A stretch of DNA of 64,000 nucleotides, taken from Phylloscopus collybita. Lineage: Eukaryota; Chordata; Aves; Passeriformes; Phylloscopidae. A program made the position numbers and the translations under genes. Location: the NCBI GenBank assembly GCA_027886175.1, contig JAJNNQ010000040.1, positions 21,534,001 through 21,598,000 on the forward strand, read 5' to 3'. This document shows positions 13,201 to 26,300 of this stretch, piece by piece. Numbering within the stretch: the stretch's first letter is position 1; each line of letters opens with the position of its first letter. The notes under the pieces are model-generated. The model was not told the DNA's origin. It worked only from the letters and a program-made list of their open reading frames with translations, and did not search any database.

Positions 13201-16200
13201 TTCTTGGCTAAAACAAGTCAGACCATTTCCAAGACAACAGTAAAAGCTATTAAAATTTAGTTCTGGCACATGATCACTCAAAAGAATAATGATTTTCACC
13301 AAAAGTTAGATGATTTAATTGCCTAAGCTACATAATAACATTGTAAGCCTCAGTGCACTTTTCCCTTTAAAGTGTTTTATCCTTTGTGTTGAATTCCACT
13401 ATTTTTTTCAGCTGTATCACAATGGTTTAGGCGACAGGGCTTCACTAACCTAAGAGAGAAATCTAACCTAATTTTGTGCTCTGATATAATAGGCTTAGAG
13501 GCTGATCCTGAAAAGACTAATGCCTGTCTTGACTTTCTGTGCTGCAACCAGCTCCATTGGCATCAATGGAACACCTCGGAGAGTACAATGAGTGTACACA
13601 TCCATTAATCTTTGCAGAACTAGAGGCTTGGACTCTGTGTGAATGAAACAGGATAGCACTGTGGGCTATAAAGCAATGGGCTATAAAGGAGAAGACTATG
13701 CAATGGCAAGTACAGGTGTATGATTCTTCCGAATATTTATCTGAATTTTTTGAAGTTGAGTTTTAATTATTTTGAGCTGCAGAAAGTATCTGCCAAAACT
13801 GTATTTTTCCTCACATAAGGTCACAAAGAAATATGTGATTTTGAATATTTTTGCTCTAAAACCTAATCCCCTTTTTTAAAGAGTGTAATGCAAGATTGCA
13901 GCAAATTAAAATATTCCTCCAGCATTATTTGCATTTTTCATTGAAGTATGAACACTATGTACATAAAAAAGTACATTCTGGAATACAGCAACATTTCTCT
14001 AGCTAGAAGTTTTATTTGATAGTTTTCAATTGTCTGTTATTTCCAACTTAGGCTATATGCAATCAAGATTAAGTACTCATCCTGAAAAGTTACTGTAGTT
14101 CTCTTAGGTTGGAAATCAACAAATATGTTTGTACCTTAGCTTGACCTTAAATTCTAAGGAACTGGAGATTGAACAAACCTTAAGGCTTTTTTTCCATTGA
14201 GAAATCTTCTCACTTATGAGGATTTGGAAGTGGTGCATTTGTCACTTACATGGAACACATTTTTCTCTGAGTAGCACAGCACAAAATTTCATTTCAGAAC
14301 ATGACAAACATAGTTGCTTACACTCTGTTCCAAGCTAGACTAACAAATGTCTTGTGTCTTCAGATGGTGCTCCAAGACCTATTTGCACACAACTGTCCTA
14401 CATAACTCCTTTTCCTGTAGATTCCATTCAAGCAGCTTTTCCAGCTGATGACTTAAGGTTGTAATATCTGAGAGATTGTCTTTCTAATTCTTGAAACAAC
14501 AGAGCATGTATGGATTATAGCAGAAAGTAAACTTAATTACATCAGATTAGTACAAAGCAAACTGTTTTGAAGACATCCTGTTACTGGGGAGATGACAAGT
14601 GGGTCATCTTGATCTTTGGTTAATATACATCAACATAGAACATGTGATTTCAAACTACCAGAGCTTTACATAAGGAAGATAAATTGAAGGGGGGAATGAT
14701 GAACTTAACATAACTGAAAAACATTTAGTACTAAACCCAGATATGCTTGTATTTGACTTTTTACTTTTAGCTTCCATGAGGCTGATAAAGTTTATGGAGC
14801 TCAATACAGTTCATATTTATATTATGGACACAGCACAACAGAACATATAATCTCTAACGTGGTGAAAATACATATCAAAGAAGCAAAATTACACATCAGT
14901 TTCTGAAATTACTAAGAGGAGAGCATGAGGCATATGAACTGTACTGAAAGAAAGAAAAAATTTGCATTTTTGTGTTATTTTCCTAAAGAATTGCTTTTAT
15001 AGGACTAGGTTAAACAGAAAGAAAACTTATGAACAGCTCTGACTTGATAGGAGAATTGAGCACCAGGCTTATGCTATAAGCAAAAGTCAATTCAAAAGTC
15101 TCTTCTGTCTTAGTTCTCCCCAAGAAAGGACACACCAGCAGAGCAACATTCAGTAACTGAAGAAAATTCTTAATGCAGGATTCCTGATAGGGTCCTTCTT
15201 TCCTTTGAATAGTCTACACTGAAAGGAAAAGAGGAACTGTCATTATTAATATGTTATTTGGAGCTGATGCATATTTTCATCTTGTTTCTGTACATTCTTT
15301 CCTGCATCAGTAAAGTTCATAATACCACAAGTATAGAAAGTAAATTAGAGGAATAATGTAACTGCACTTAAGTATTTATTTAAAAAACTTATCCTTGCCT
15401 TTCACACCCATTCATAGAATGCTAGGGCTGAGCTGAAAAAGAGATTTTAGCAGGAACTAAGGAGTCCAGCTGAATATGTTGTACTCAGATCATGTTAAAT
15501 GTTAGATTTGTGACATTAAATACATAAAATCGGGTAGATACTGTTGGCGTTCTTGACACCAACACTGCAGGATCCTGACAAAAGATTCAAGATCTGTGTG
15601 TTCTTGTCTCCTTTTACTTTCCCCAGTTGTCATTGTTCACACTGGATATACATTTTGTTTATGTTAAAAAGTAAGTGAAACACTTTCTTTTCCCCTCAAA
15701 ATATTATTAGCCCTAATGTTTATAAAGATACTAAAAAGTATCTTGCATGAATATTTCTTATGAGTGGGTAAATGATAACTCCTTCAATTACCTATCTAAC
15801 AGAACAGTTCTGTTCTAAAAAACCATGAAATCCTAGGAAAGGGTGCTAGGATAGTGTTGATGTTCAAACTTTTCAGACTACTGTTAAAATACCAGTATTT
15901 CTTTAGCAGTCCTCTTTTAAAAAGAAATCTTGTAACCACTCCACAAATGCCACTTTTAATGACTCTGCTAAAATTTCAAGTAAGCCCTCCATCATAGCCA
16001 AGGTTCCTGTAATACACAACCTTTCTGATAACCATGACACATAAATTGCCTGCAGAAGCAAATCAGAAGAGTATATCTTGAATTCAGCTCATCTGTCAAA
16101 AGCTTAAAGATGATTTCTGACCATGGTATTACATGAATGTGTTTGGACTGTTGGTAAACGACAGCTAGCAGAGAGATAAAAGCACCAGCTTGGAAAACGA

Positions 16201-16550
16201 GAACTTTAAGTTTCGTCTAATGGAGCCTATTTCTGAGCAGTTACACACCATGAAGTTTTGATTTTGCTATTTAAAACCTTAAGATGAAAAAGATAGAAGG
16301 AGAAGGGTTAGTATTGAAACAGCAAGATTATCTTGTAAGGTAATACAGAAACATGGCAGTAACAGGAACCACATAGATTATTTGCAGAGGATTCCACAAA
16401 ATGGTGAATGTGGTGGTAACCTCAATAAAATATACCAAAGGCAGACTACACAAAACACCAAAAAAAATTAATACATTTGTAAATGTAAATTTAACGATTT
16501 CTGCACAGAGGTTGCCTTTTAATTTAGAGGAAAGAGAAGGATGGATCTAG
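10254..16550. other. Unique non-coding stretch
   Basis: About 6 kb without a recognisable gene or transposon. A short direct repeat of 'gggctataaag' occurs near 13664-13688. The 128-codon minus-strand frame at 11996-12382 lacks any domain signature and I do not call it a gene. Confidence 0.55.
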
Positions 16551-17134
16551 ATCACTGTGCTGGTTTGAAAGCAAAACCAGTGAGACTCTCAGTCAGAGAA
16601 ACAATTTAATAGAAGAAGAGAGGAAAAAAAAAAAGGTAAGATAAATGAAATAATACAACCTAACACCCTGTTGGTTAGTGTGTTTGAAGCAGTCCAGAAG
16701 TCCTCCTGGAGTGGCAGATGTGCTTCTGCTGGAGCAGAGATGATCCTGAGAGAGAAGGGTCCAGTGATGGTGAGAAGGGTCCAGTCTTCCTCCAGGAATC
16801 TGGTGGAACCAGATATCTTGTGCTCCTGCATCTCAGTTTTTATCTAGGTTGGAATGGTTGGCTCCTCCCACTGGGTGGAGCATCTCACAATGGAATATAT
16901 CATGCCCTTGGTGAGCCTTAATGGCCCATTGGCAGAAAATATCCCCCTGAAGGGAGGACAAGTGTTGAAAGAGTAAAGAAACACTGCCCCACCTGGTTTT
17001 AACAGTTGGCCCATTAGCAGAAGGCATCTGAAGGCACCCCAGAATAACAAGAGATAAAGAAAAACATCTCCCCAGCTGCTTTTAACAAATGAAATAGAAT
17101 ACACATTTTTAGTTCTATAACCCAAGACAATCAC
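16551..17134 (-). mobile_element. Solo LTR of an avian endogenous retrovirus with 5-bp target-site duplication
   Basis: The element proper is 16556-17129 (574 bp). It begins TGTGCTGG and ends CCAAGACA, an imperfect terminal inverted repeat of the TG...CA type. It is flanked on both sides by ATCAC (16551-16555 and 17130-17134), a direct 5-bp target-site duplication, so both ends are original. Reading on the minus strand gives an ATTAAA polyadenylation signal (complement at 16605-16610) near the 3' end, which sets the orientation. A 5-bp duplication fits ERVL-like integration better than the 6 bp usual for ERVK. No retroviral gene lies beside it, as expected for a solo LTR left by LTR-LTR recombination. 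A period-20 internal duplication (16752-16765 and 16772-16785) is absent from its relative at 21713. Confidence 0.85.
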
Positions 17135-17160
17135 AAAAACTGTTCAGATTAAGTAGCTGC

Positions 17161-17412
17161 TGTTATGAAGAGGCTGTTTTCCCCAAAGAGACACGGCACT
17201 TGCACACAGGCCCGATGGATGACCATGAGTAGGACTCATTTAATAACAGAATGTTATGGAGTAAATTTCCCATGTGATGCAATAAGAACTCGGTGCATTT
17301 AGGCCCTTGACTGTGGGGGCTGCAGACACCTCCAGCTTTCCACCATTGCTTGTGGCACTGCACCCAGTCATAAATGCTGCAGAGGCCCAGGTGGCCCATC
17401 ATAAATGCATTG
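17161..17412. other. GC-richer segment, possible repeat fragment
   Basis: About 250 bases of higher GC start TGTTATGAAG just 31 bases after the solo LTR. Read on the minus strand it contains an ATTAAA word and ends in ACA, which would suit an LTR 3' part, but I found no matching other end and no target-site duplication. It could equally be unrelated unique sequence. Confidence 0.3.
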
Positions 17413-19213
17413 CAATTTACATATGATTAAGATAGAAGTGCTTAGAACATATGTACTGATAAAAAAAATCAGAGCTTAATTAAGGAAGCCTGTGTCCATT
17501 TACCACAATTTCCTTTACTCCTCTGAATCTGTCTACCTGATTTTGCAGTTTCCTTGTAAGGGCTTTTCAGAGGAAACTATTTAACTGTTTAATATTCCGA
17601 AGTACCTTTTCTTCCTGAGTCACCTTCACATTCTTCAGGGATATCCTTCAGAAACTGAGGATTAAAAATACTGCTCTTCAAACAGAAAATCCCATATGTG
17701 AGACTGCTGGACAGTGCCAGCTCCAGCACCTGCACTCATGACATATGCACATGTGTATGCTCATACACATACTCACTGATAATATTGCAAAAGAAAGAGG
17801 AAAAAAGCATAAAGCAATGACTTTGAAGACAAACAAGATTCATTTAAGAGCTGAAAAGAGACTGTTGAAGTTATATATTACAACTTTCTAACTTCTTCCT
17901 CATAAATATATTTCCTGAATTAATTCATCTTTTTAATTGAACTGCAGCCTATATTTTTTTTAAAAAGTTAATATTCCTCTCAGCCTTCATATAAATATTT
18001 TCAATGATGAGAATAATCTGTCTCAGGCCATGACAATGTTTTTAGTGGTTAATAATTTTTATTTCAGAAAACATTTTCCTTGCTTCTTGGTACTGAACAC
18101 ACCTAGCTTCTGTTTCCAGCACCCAGGATCTTGTGATACAATTGTTTTTCCTGACAGGTATATCTAAACTAGGATCATTATTTTTTTTTTTGCCAAAATA
18201 TTCTTTGGAATCTTTTTCTTCATAAAATAAATACTATTTATTTTCACCAAAAATTTTTCTGCGTTTCTCTGTAGGTGTATTTCATGGTGCTTTCCTAAAT
18301 ATTATCCAATATTTCAATATACTTCCCTTGTAAATATAAGGCAGAAACACAGAAATCCAGCAATATTTGTGCCAGTATCAAGGTCAGAAGCAATACAGTC
18401 TCTCTTGTCTTATTGTCATCTTTATATACATCAGGATTATATTCGTCTTTTTGGTTCCATTACAGTATCAACACATTTTCAGGTACAATATCCCAGAATA
18501 AAGTTTTTTCTTGAAGAAGCATGTATTTCATCTTTTGTTTCAAATACAATTTCTTACATATTAATAAAATTTTTGGTTTTAGCAGAGGAAAAAAATGACC
18601 TAGAGTACAACTATTGGCAACTTCTCCCATGATTCTATTGGTTTCACCTGTATTGACATCATTTAACATCCTTTTCCTACCTTCTCTAAATAAAAGTTAG
18701 AGCACAGTTATAAGCTCTCTGCTTATAATTATACTTAATTTTTAATCAATTTTCTCACTGATGCCAATTTTTTTAAAAAAATTATTTTTTTAATTAGTGA
18801 TTCATGCTGTACTGAAAAAAAAGTATAAATATAAAGAAGAATAAAAAAAAATTATCTAGAAAGACACTAGAATGTGCTAGTTTCTCAAAGTGTCTTGTGA
18901 TTGTTACACCAGTCCTTATAGAAATGTAGCAGCCAATCTAACTTTCAGCTGGATGATGGTATCTTTGCACTATTTGTCCAGTAAATAGAAATGAATTGTA
19001 TATTTTCATGTTTTAAATGAAGATGGTAGGGTTGTTGCAAAAAATGAAAATATTACATGATCCACAGTTTAAGGTCCTATGACTTCTTCATTTTTATTTT
19101 TTTTTCCTTTTTAAGATTTCTAAAAGAGATTTTTAAAAAAATAGTTCAGAAATTATTCCCAGAAATTCTGAATAAAATCTTCAACAGTTGGAAAAGAGAG
19201 GTCCCCATTCAAA
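17413..19213. other. Unique AT-rich non-coding stretch
   Basis: No gene or transposon family recognised. A small perfect palindrome, ATGTGTATG / CATACACAT with a 2-nt spacer, lies at 17751-17770. Confidence 0.55.
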
Positions 19214-19321
19214 CTATCTTTCTTTGTGGTGGTTTTTGTGGGTTGGTTTTTTTGTTTGTTTTTTGTTTGGTTTCTGTTTCTTTTTTTGCTTTTGCTTTTG
19301 TTTTTGGTTTTGGTTTTGTTT
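19214..19321. repeat. T/G low-complexity tract
   Basis: The plus strand is almost only T and G, with irregular GTTT, GTTTT and CTTTTG units. It generates most of a 170-codon plus-strand open frame at 19057-19569 and a lysine/threonine-rich frame on the other strand; both are composition artefacts. Confidence 0.85.
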
Positions 19322-19745
19322 CAGAGAGAAATAATATAGAGAAATCATTAAGAAATTCAAGTAATCCTAACTTACAGCATAATGACTTAACTGGTGTGGT
19401 ATTTTGCATGCATTCAGTCACAGCTTTCAATTTAGTGCTGATTTACCACCATACTGCTTTTAATATTAGCCTCCAGCTTTTGCAGATATCTGAAAGCCCA
19501 GGCCAAAAAAAAAAACCAAAAAACCTTGACAAATGCCAACTACACTTCTGCATTATACTGAGGGAATAATGCCACAGACAAATATAGATCAATGGATTTA
19601 ACAAATCATGGATATGAATGTTTGGGTCATTAAATGCTGGCATATACAGCAAATACATATTGGTTGCACTGTGTATACAGTGCAAGTACATATTTGAAGA
19701 TTTCAGGTAGTCCCAAGTAGAGAAAAAAAATGCTTTTATTTTATT

Positions 19746-19775
19746 TATTTAGCACCTTATTATTGGTGCTAAATA
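19746..19775. repeat. Perfect hairpin, 11-bp stem, 8-nt loop
   Basis: TATTTAGCACC (19746-19756) pairs exactly with GGTGCTAAATA (19765-19775) around the loop TTATTATT. No T run follows that would suggest an RNA polymerase III terminator. It stands alone in unique sequence. Confidence 0.85.
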
Positions 19776-21712
19776 TCAAGTTAGTAGCTGACTTGTGATA
19801 TTGGTACAGAATACATTTCCATATAGAAGCATCATGGATCAAACCAACTTTTCTAACTAGTCACAGAGAACTTGTGCTACTGCTTATTATGAAATGCTGT
19901 AGCACTACCATCCCCCAAGTTACAACTACAACAATAGAACTCATTGTTTCCATAGAAACCAAGGAATTTCAAATGAGGGGGGAAGTAGGCTGCAGTGTAA
20001 TTCTGCCCCTTCTTACATGCAGTAAAAATAATAAGCAGACATGCAGGATGAAAAAAAACCCACTTGATTCTGTCCTCCCATTTTTGGGAAGTCATAGAGT
20101 GCATGAATGTCTGTCAGAAGAGCATCCCAAACAAAGAGAAAATAAAAGCTGATGGTGCCATGCGTTGTCATACACATCTTATGGATTTTCAGCAGGCATC
20201 TATGATTTCATATTTGAATAAGTACCACAGAATTCACAGACCAATTCCAGCACAACAACCCCAAAAATGAAAATGAATAGCCTAATTTACAGGAAGAACA
20301 TTTTTTGTTACTGTGAAGAACCTAAAGTAAGAAGTAACTAAATATTGCATTCTGTTGCAGTTTTAAAAAGACATCTTTCTGACCTTCGTTTGCTAATTAG
20401 GAAACCAAACCAGTGCCAATCTGCAACTACCTTTTTCTGAAGTTCCAGAGCTGAGTTTTTAGTAATGTGTGCAGCATTGCACATTCCTATAAATAATAGG
20501 ACCTCTCTGGCAAGAAGCCTCAGGCATTTTTTGGTGTGTCTTTAAATTAGTCCAATTAACAATTTCAATGTTTTATACCAAGAAATATATCATTTTAATC
20601 CAACAACTGAGCACCACTGGTCTATCACACCACTGAACTGTTCAATTACTGTGATTACTGGTATCCATGTCTTCTGTCAACAGAAGGAATATATATAAAA
20701 CAGGAATACACGAATATTCTGTAGTTCATCTTAGTTTGGAGTAAAAGCCTCAAAAACAGTGTTAACTTCCTGTGTACTGTATGAAAATCACTGCTGATTT
20801 TCCTTTATGATTATGTTTTGAAGATTTTCATTTCAGTAAAGAACTTCTTAATGTCCTTAATTGTCCAGGCAAGTGAAAACTTTGGGTTAAATTCCTAGGG
20901 ACAGGTGTTCGTAGCTTGATATCCTAAGGATATGAGGATTCTATCACATCATATACATGTGTTTATGCATGTGAAGGTCTTCAAGTACTTTACTCAGGAG
21001 AAAAAAAAAAAATCAAACAGCCGAGTAGATTTCTCAAAGTTAGTCTGCTCCTAGGCTTCCAAAGAAGATAAAGACATTATTAATGCACCAGCAGAGAAGG
21101 GAAAGCACAGGTTCTCAGGCTCCACAAAGGAAAGAGAAGTTGGATGGAAATCCCAACTGCTCAGAAACTTCGGATGGAGATTGCAGCTCAGATACAGAAG
21201 GATGCAACCACAGTATGTATTGTTATAACGGTTGTGATTTAGCTGTTCATAAAAGATTAGTGAGTGCCTTGAGAACAATTTGGGTCAAATTTTTATTCTC
21301 AATATTGCTGTCCTACTAAAAAAGCCTGTTAGCTATGAGACAACAAATAGTATCTTGTCTCCAAATATATAAAATATCTCAAAACAAGTAACTAGCCACT
21401 TACAGACAACACCTACAGGAACTGGAGAGTATTTCTGTTATTTATACTGAACTCCGGGTTTAAGAGGAAAGGCTGACCAAAGTGATGAGACATCTCTTAG
21501 CATAAATATACAATGATGTTACCAAATAGCATTCTGAACTAGAGATGTGAATAGTTTTTATCGTATCTACAAAAAAACCCAAACCAACTACTGACTACCC
21601 AATCAATCAATCAAAATTTTATGTGTAAGATTTTATCCAGTTTGGGGGAATATTTTATTGATTTATTTATAGTGCAAGTTTTCCCATAATATAAGGTGGG
21701 AATACAACCACA
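19776..21712. other. Unique non-coding stretch between the two related LTRs
   Basis: No gag, pol or env similarity is visible between the LTRs at 16556 and 21713, so this is not the inside of a provirus. A short (AATC)n run of about four units lies at 21600-21613. No gene recognised. Confidence 0.6.
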
Positions 21713-22322
21713 TGTGCTGGTTTGAAAGCAAAACCAGTGAGACTCCCACTCAGAGATACAATTTAATAGGAGAAGAGAGGGAAAAAAAAAGGTAAAATAA
21801 AATAAATGGAACAATACAACCTGACACCCTGTTGGTCAAGGTGTTTGAAGCAGTCCAAAAGTAAGTCCTCCTGGAGTGGCAGATGTGGTTCTGTTGGAGC
21901 AGAGATGATCCTGAGAGAGAAGGGTCCAGTCTTCCTCCAGGAATCCAGTGGAATCAGATGAGGTGTTCTTGTCAAAGCAGTGATTCCGTCTGGTAGCTCT
22001 TGTCTCCTTTGGGAGTCCAGTGGATAAAAGCTGCTTGTGAGGTCTCAAACCCTGGATTATATCCAGGTGGGAATGCTTGGCTCCTCCCCCTGGGTGGAGC
22101 ATCTCACAATGGGAATATCTCATTCTATGAGTCATGCAGTGGGTCCTTGATGGCCCATTAAACAGAGATAACTCCCAGAGGAAGTTATCTATGAGTCATG
22201 TGGCAAGGCATTGTTGGGCTCGTTAACAGAAGATAAGGAAAACACTGCCATACCTTGGCTCCAACGGCTCATGGGGATAGAATACATACCTTGGGCACAA
22301 TTTTACATTGTAACCTAGGACA
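21713..22322 (-). mobile_element. Second solo LTR, same family as the one at 16556
   Basis: It begins TGTGCTGG and ends CCTAGGACA (610 bp), and it aligns along most of its length with the LTR at 16556: shared blocks include the first 60 bases, the 'gagaagggtccagtcttcc' region and the block around 'gggtggagcatctcac'. On the minus strand there is a TATA-like core in a small palindrome (22051-22067) and an ATTAAA signal (complement at 21762-21767). It holds roughly 80 bases around 21960-22050 that the first copy lacks. No target-site duplication is visible (flanks end CCACA and begin GGTAA), so one end may be altered or the duplication has decayed. Confidence 0.8.
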
Positions 22323-22726
22323 GGTAAATAACACCAAAACCTTGCTAGAGTGTTGAAGAATGCAGGACGGATGGAATGTTTTAAAGGCAGAAAGACCCGC
22401 TAGGTTTTGAGTATACCTACAAGTTGACTTGTGTAGATAACTGGGTTATTTGAGAATGTTAGCAAAAGACTGAGAGGTTCTACATGTGAATAAGTAGTTA
22501 CTGCTGAAAATACTGGTTTTTTTTATCTGTTGCACATCTTTAAGCATGGTTCACTTCCCATTTAAGCATGAGGGGGAGATGTTAGATATAAGAACAGAGA
22601 AAATAGAGGAGAGAAAGATACAAAGTATTGATACACTTTTATCAGCCGAGTCATGATTAGGATTTTTCTGCTGATTTCTTAATTCAAAGTCATCAAAGAA
22701 GCAAGCATCCTGTCAGTTCAGAAGGT
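22323..22726. other. Unique non-coding sequence
   Basis: Nothing recognised between the LTR and the low-stop island. Confidence 0.5.
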
Positions 22727-23247
22727 TTGGTAACCCCTATTTATCTGCCATTCCAAGCCAGCTTATTCCGGTCATTTAGCTTCCCTTTCAGTGCTTATGA
22801 GGATAGTTTTCCTGTATTTTTCATATTTTGTGCTTGTTCATTGGCTTCCTTAATGATAGTTGTCCTGATCATCATTTTACTGCGAGACCTTCAGAGAGAA
22901 TTCCTCTGGAAGCTTGTGATAGGAAGCAAGCAAGGGGCTACGACCATGGAGACATCATTTGTTGGCGCAGTGAAACGGAGCATTGTCCTGAAGTTGTACT
23001 GCAAGGGAAGAGTTGTACCATTTCTTTCCACAGATTTGGGCCAGAATCAGGAAGAGTGCACATGGCATGGGGCAGCCATGGCAGGATACTTTGTCCACAA
23101 GACAAGACAGTCCTTGACTTTTTGGTGCCTGAGTCTAATGAGTGCACATTTCACGTTAATGTGGTCCTCCTGCTTCCAGGTCCAGTGTTGGTGAAGATCA
23201 GCTATCTGTGCTCTTCTCTTGAAGTAAACATGTACCATGTCAGCTAA
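22727..23247 (+). other. Low-stop-codon island, not called a gene
   Basis: Two overlapping plus-strand frames stay open for 155 and 139 codons, and minus-strand frames are open too. The first opens on TTG, with its first ATG only at 22853. The second also opens on TTG and has its first ATG past the middle. Frame 1 contains a hydrophobic run (residues about 28-52: 'FFIFCACSLASLMIVV' and on) that could pass for a membrane helix, but nothing else resembles a family I know. GC is higher than in the flanks. This may be a decayed repeat, a non-coding transcript exon or chance. A real exon cannot be ruled out without comparative data. Confidence 0.3.
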
Positions 23248-23353
23248 TTTCCTTACTCTTATATTTCTACCCTAAAATGACTTTATATTCTGTTACATTG
23301 CCTGAGGTAAACACTGTTTCTGAGATTATTGCTACCACAGTGGAAAAAATATT

Positions 23354-23384
23354 ATTTATATTAATAAATATTATTAATATAAAT
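23354..23384. repeat. AT-only perfect palindrome, 13-bp arms
   Basis: Arms at 23354-23366 and 23372-23384 are exact reverse complements around a 5-nt spacer, all A/T. Such palindromes can extrude as cruciforms, but they also arise easily in AT-rich DNA. Confidence 0.85.
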
Positions 23385-26300
23385 TGTTTGTGTTAAGCAA
23401 TAAACAAAGAACGGTGTTGAAACATCTTACTCTGGCTGTGTCAGAGCAGCCAGACAAACTACAGTGGATGGCATGGGATCTGTGGATAGATAGGTGGAGT
23501 AAATCAATAGTGTAGCTCAGTGCTATACATTTCTAAAGCTGCTAGCAGTCATGGTTAAGAGAACTGGTATTATTCTTTTAAAGGAACTTCTGGAGTTTTT
23601 TAGAAAATGTTAAGCTTTCACACAGTGAGAACCAAGATCCTCCGACTGCATGTGTGAAACCACTAGTCACTTCTTTAAATCTTAGCCAATCTTTTATTCT
23701 GTTCTGTACATATTAGCACATATTTTATTCACCATAGTCAAAATATTTGAGTATAAATATTCACTGAATTCATAAGAAGACGTGTGTTTTAAGCAGAGGA
23801 ATCTAATGGACAAGAAGAGTAACCTCCTGCCATGTCATGTGTAATTTGCAAATGCCGTACAGTACAAAAAGCTTGAATTCCTTTGATACATACATGCATT
23901 ATGTAATTCATTGTATACTCAACAGAACAATCAATACATAAAATAGACAGACTGCATTATGGGACACTTATATTAAAGCCAGAAATTCAGCTCAGAAGTG
24001 GGAATTATAAAGTTTTGTTGTCTTTTACTGATCTTTAGGAACAGTGCCTCAAATAATATTTTTGAACTGACTCGCATTCATCGCTTCAGAGTCACAGAAC
24101 ATTGAGGAAATTGTATGTATGGAGAGATTCCATTTGGGAATAAACAAATGGTTTGCACCCCATAATGTCCCCAGACTTTACTAAACAATCCACAATGTGT
24201 GGCAGCCAAAATTAAAAGCTTAGCCTGAAGATTCCTTTCTATTCCTGCTTGAAAGGTGGGGACAATGATTGATCCATCTGGTAAGATTTTTTTTTATGGA
24301 GTAATTAGTATTTGAAAGGACTGCTGAATATGAAAAAGACAATGTAAAATGGTATGTGCTATTATTAAAAGAAAATCAGTTACAGCTGAAAGCTTTAGTA
24401 GTTATTGTTGAACTCAAGTACATATCCACAGCCAGTCATTATCATTAAGAGAATGCCAGGAAAAGCAAAAAGTACAGGTTCAAACACCATTTTACACATT
24501 AGTGTTCCAATAAAATTAAGATTCCTCGCTACATAATAAATCCTGGACACAAGAAACAGTAACAATTCTATTAATAAAACTACTAATGATCAGTGATGAC
24601 AAATGGTACTCAGGGTTATTATTTCAAGTAATTGTCCATGACTACTTAACCAAATTTTTAGACAAATGTTTTTGGCTCTGCGTGTGTCTCTTTCCACTCC
24701 TGCTGATCTGGCATAAATATTACTGGAGAATAAATGTTAAACTCTTTTCAAAGAGTCGCAGAAGCTGAATGTAAAGGGCCTAATTCTCTGGTGGTGCAAC
24801 CATGGAATTTTGCCAGCACAGAAATTTGGCTCTACACACGTACATACAAGGAGTTCTATGCCAGGTTTTGTGTGTACAGCCAAATGCAGAATAGAAGCAT
24901 AACACGTAACTTATCCAGGCTCTTACAAGTAACCCACATGTCCTGATTAGAAATAGCAAATTTTATCACATAGGTGCAAGATTAATACAGAGTAAAATTC
25001 AGCCACATTCCAAAAATACTTCTATGAAACAAAGGCATTAACGGAAATCTTTCTGAAGAGGCTAAATTTGTCAGATTAATTATTCATTGTGCAGTTGTCT
25101 TTTACATGTACTGCTGGAGTTAGCAATAATGTAAGGAAGAATTACAGCATAAAACAGAAATGCAGAGCATTTCTTCAGAAAAAAAAACAAATATAAGAGT
25201 AAAATAAACAAAGAGAACAATGAAAATGCGGGTGCTACTGAAGATGTAAGTGGTGTCTAGTCCAAATTCAACAGGACAGGAAGGGTATCTTCTGTAATCA
25301 AAATTTAGCAGAGAATATGGTCCAGTTGTGGAACTCTGAAGTAATAAAGAAATTTAGTAACTTTTCTAAGGTAAAAGGTATTTCAAGCATATTCTGTACC
25401 TCTGCAAGATTCAGTTAGTTTACTGTCACAGCTGGAGAACTATTGGGAAAGAACCATTAAAAATCCCACAGGGCATTTTCCTAGACATCCATATAAATTT
25501 TTGTTATGTTACTCACGATGAAAGAGTGAAACAGCTGGAAAACAGACACTTGGACATTCCTCTTGTGTCAAGCTGGAAAGCCATGGATGCATTGGGCTGC
25601 CTTGCTGGTAGGATTAATGTGCCTTTGCAGGACTACTTTTTGTCCTGGGTCTTCTGCCTTTTCTGAACCGACTAGTGGTCTGGTGTTGAATGTGCCATTG
25701 AGCCAACACTGATGGTAATGGATACATCAGAGACAGGAAGAAGAAACTGTCTGCAGCAAATTTCTTTTTCAGCTTCATTACTATTCTGCCACCTAAATCT
25801 GTCTCCCCCTGGTGACCTCCCCTGGTTACTGGGGGTGTTTCAGAATCCAACATCTCATGCAATAACATCGACAAAGCGAATTAACATAACTGTTTGGAAT
25901 TTATATGCACAAAGAGATTCTATCTTTAAAAACCACAGAGAAAGGAATCTTTTACAACTGTTTTCCTTGTAGAAGACCATGCTTTTGGCCCTTATTTTCC
26001 ATGAGCACTTTTCTTTCACATATAGTTTGCAGAATTTAAGAGTCAGAACAGATACAGGAAGGATTTCCTGTCTGAGATCTCGAGACTGTAGAATAGCATA
26101 TCTTGGATACTTCTCATCTCTTCTTTCTCACTCCATTGTATTTTTTGGAACAGGATGCTCTCCTGTTTTTCAACATGCATTATTTCATCAATATAAGAGC
26201 AGAACGCCACAGCTGAGATTAGGATGTTTTACTGGCTTTTACAGTTTAGTCAATTCTAAACAGAAAAGCTAATAAAGCAAGGTTACACTGCACTAGCTAG

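Noticed and set aside
19057..19569. 170-codon plus-strand frame, one of the two longest in the window
   Set aside because: Its middle is a T/G low-complexity tract giving Phe/Val/Gly strings. No domain, no reasonable start and no splice context.
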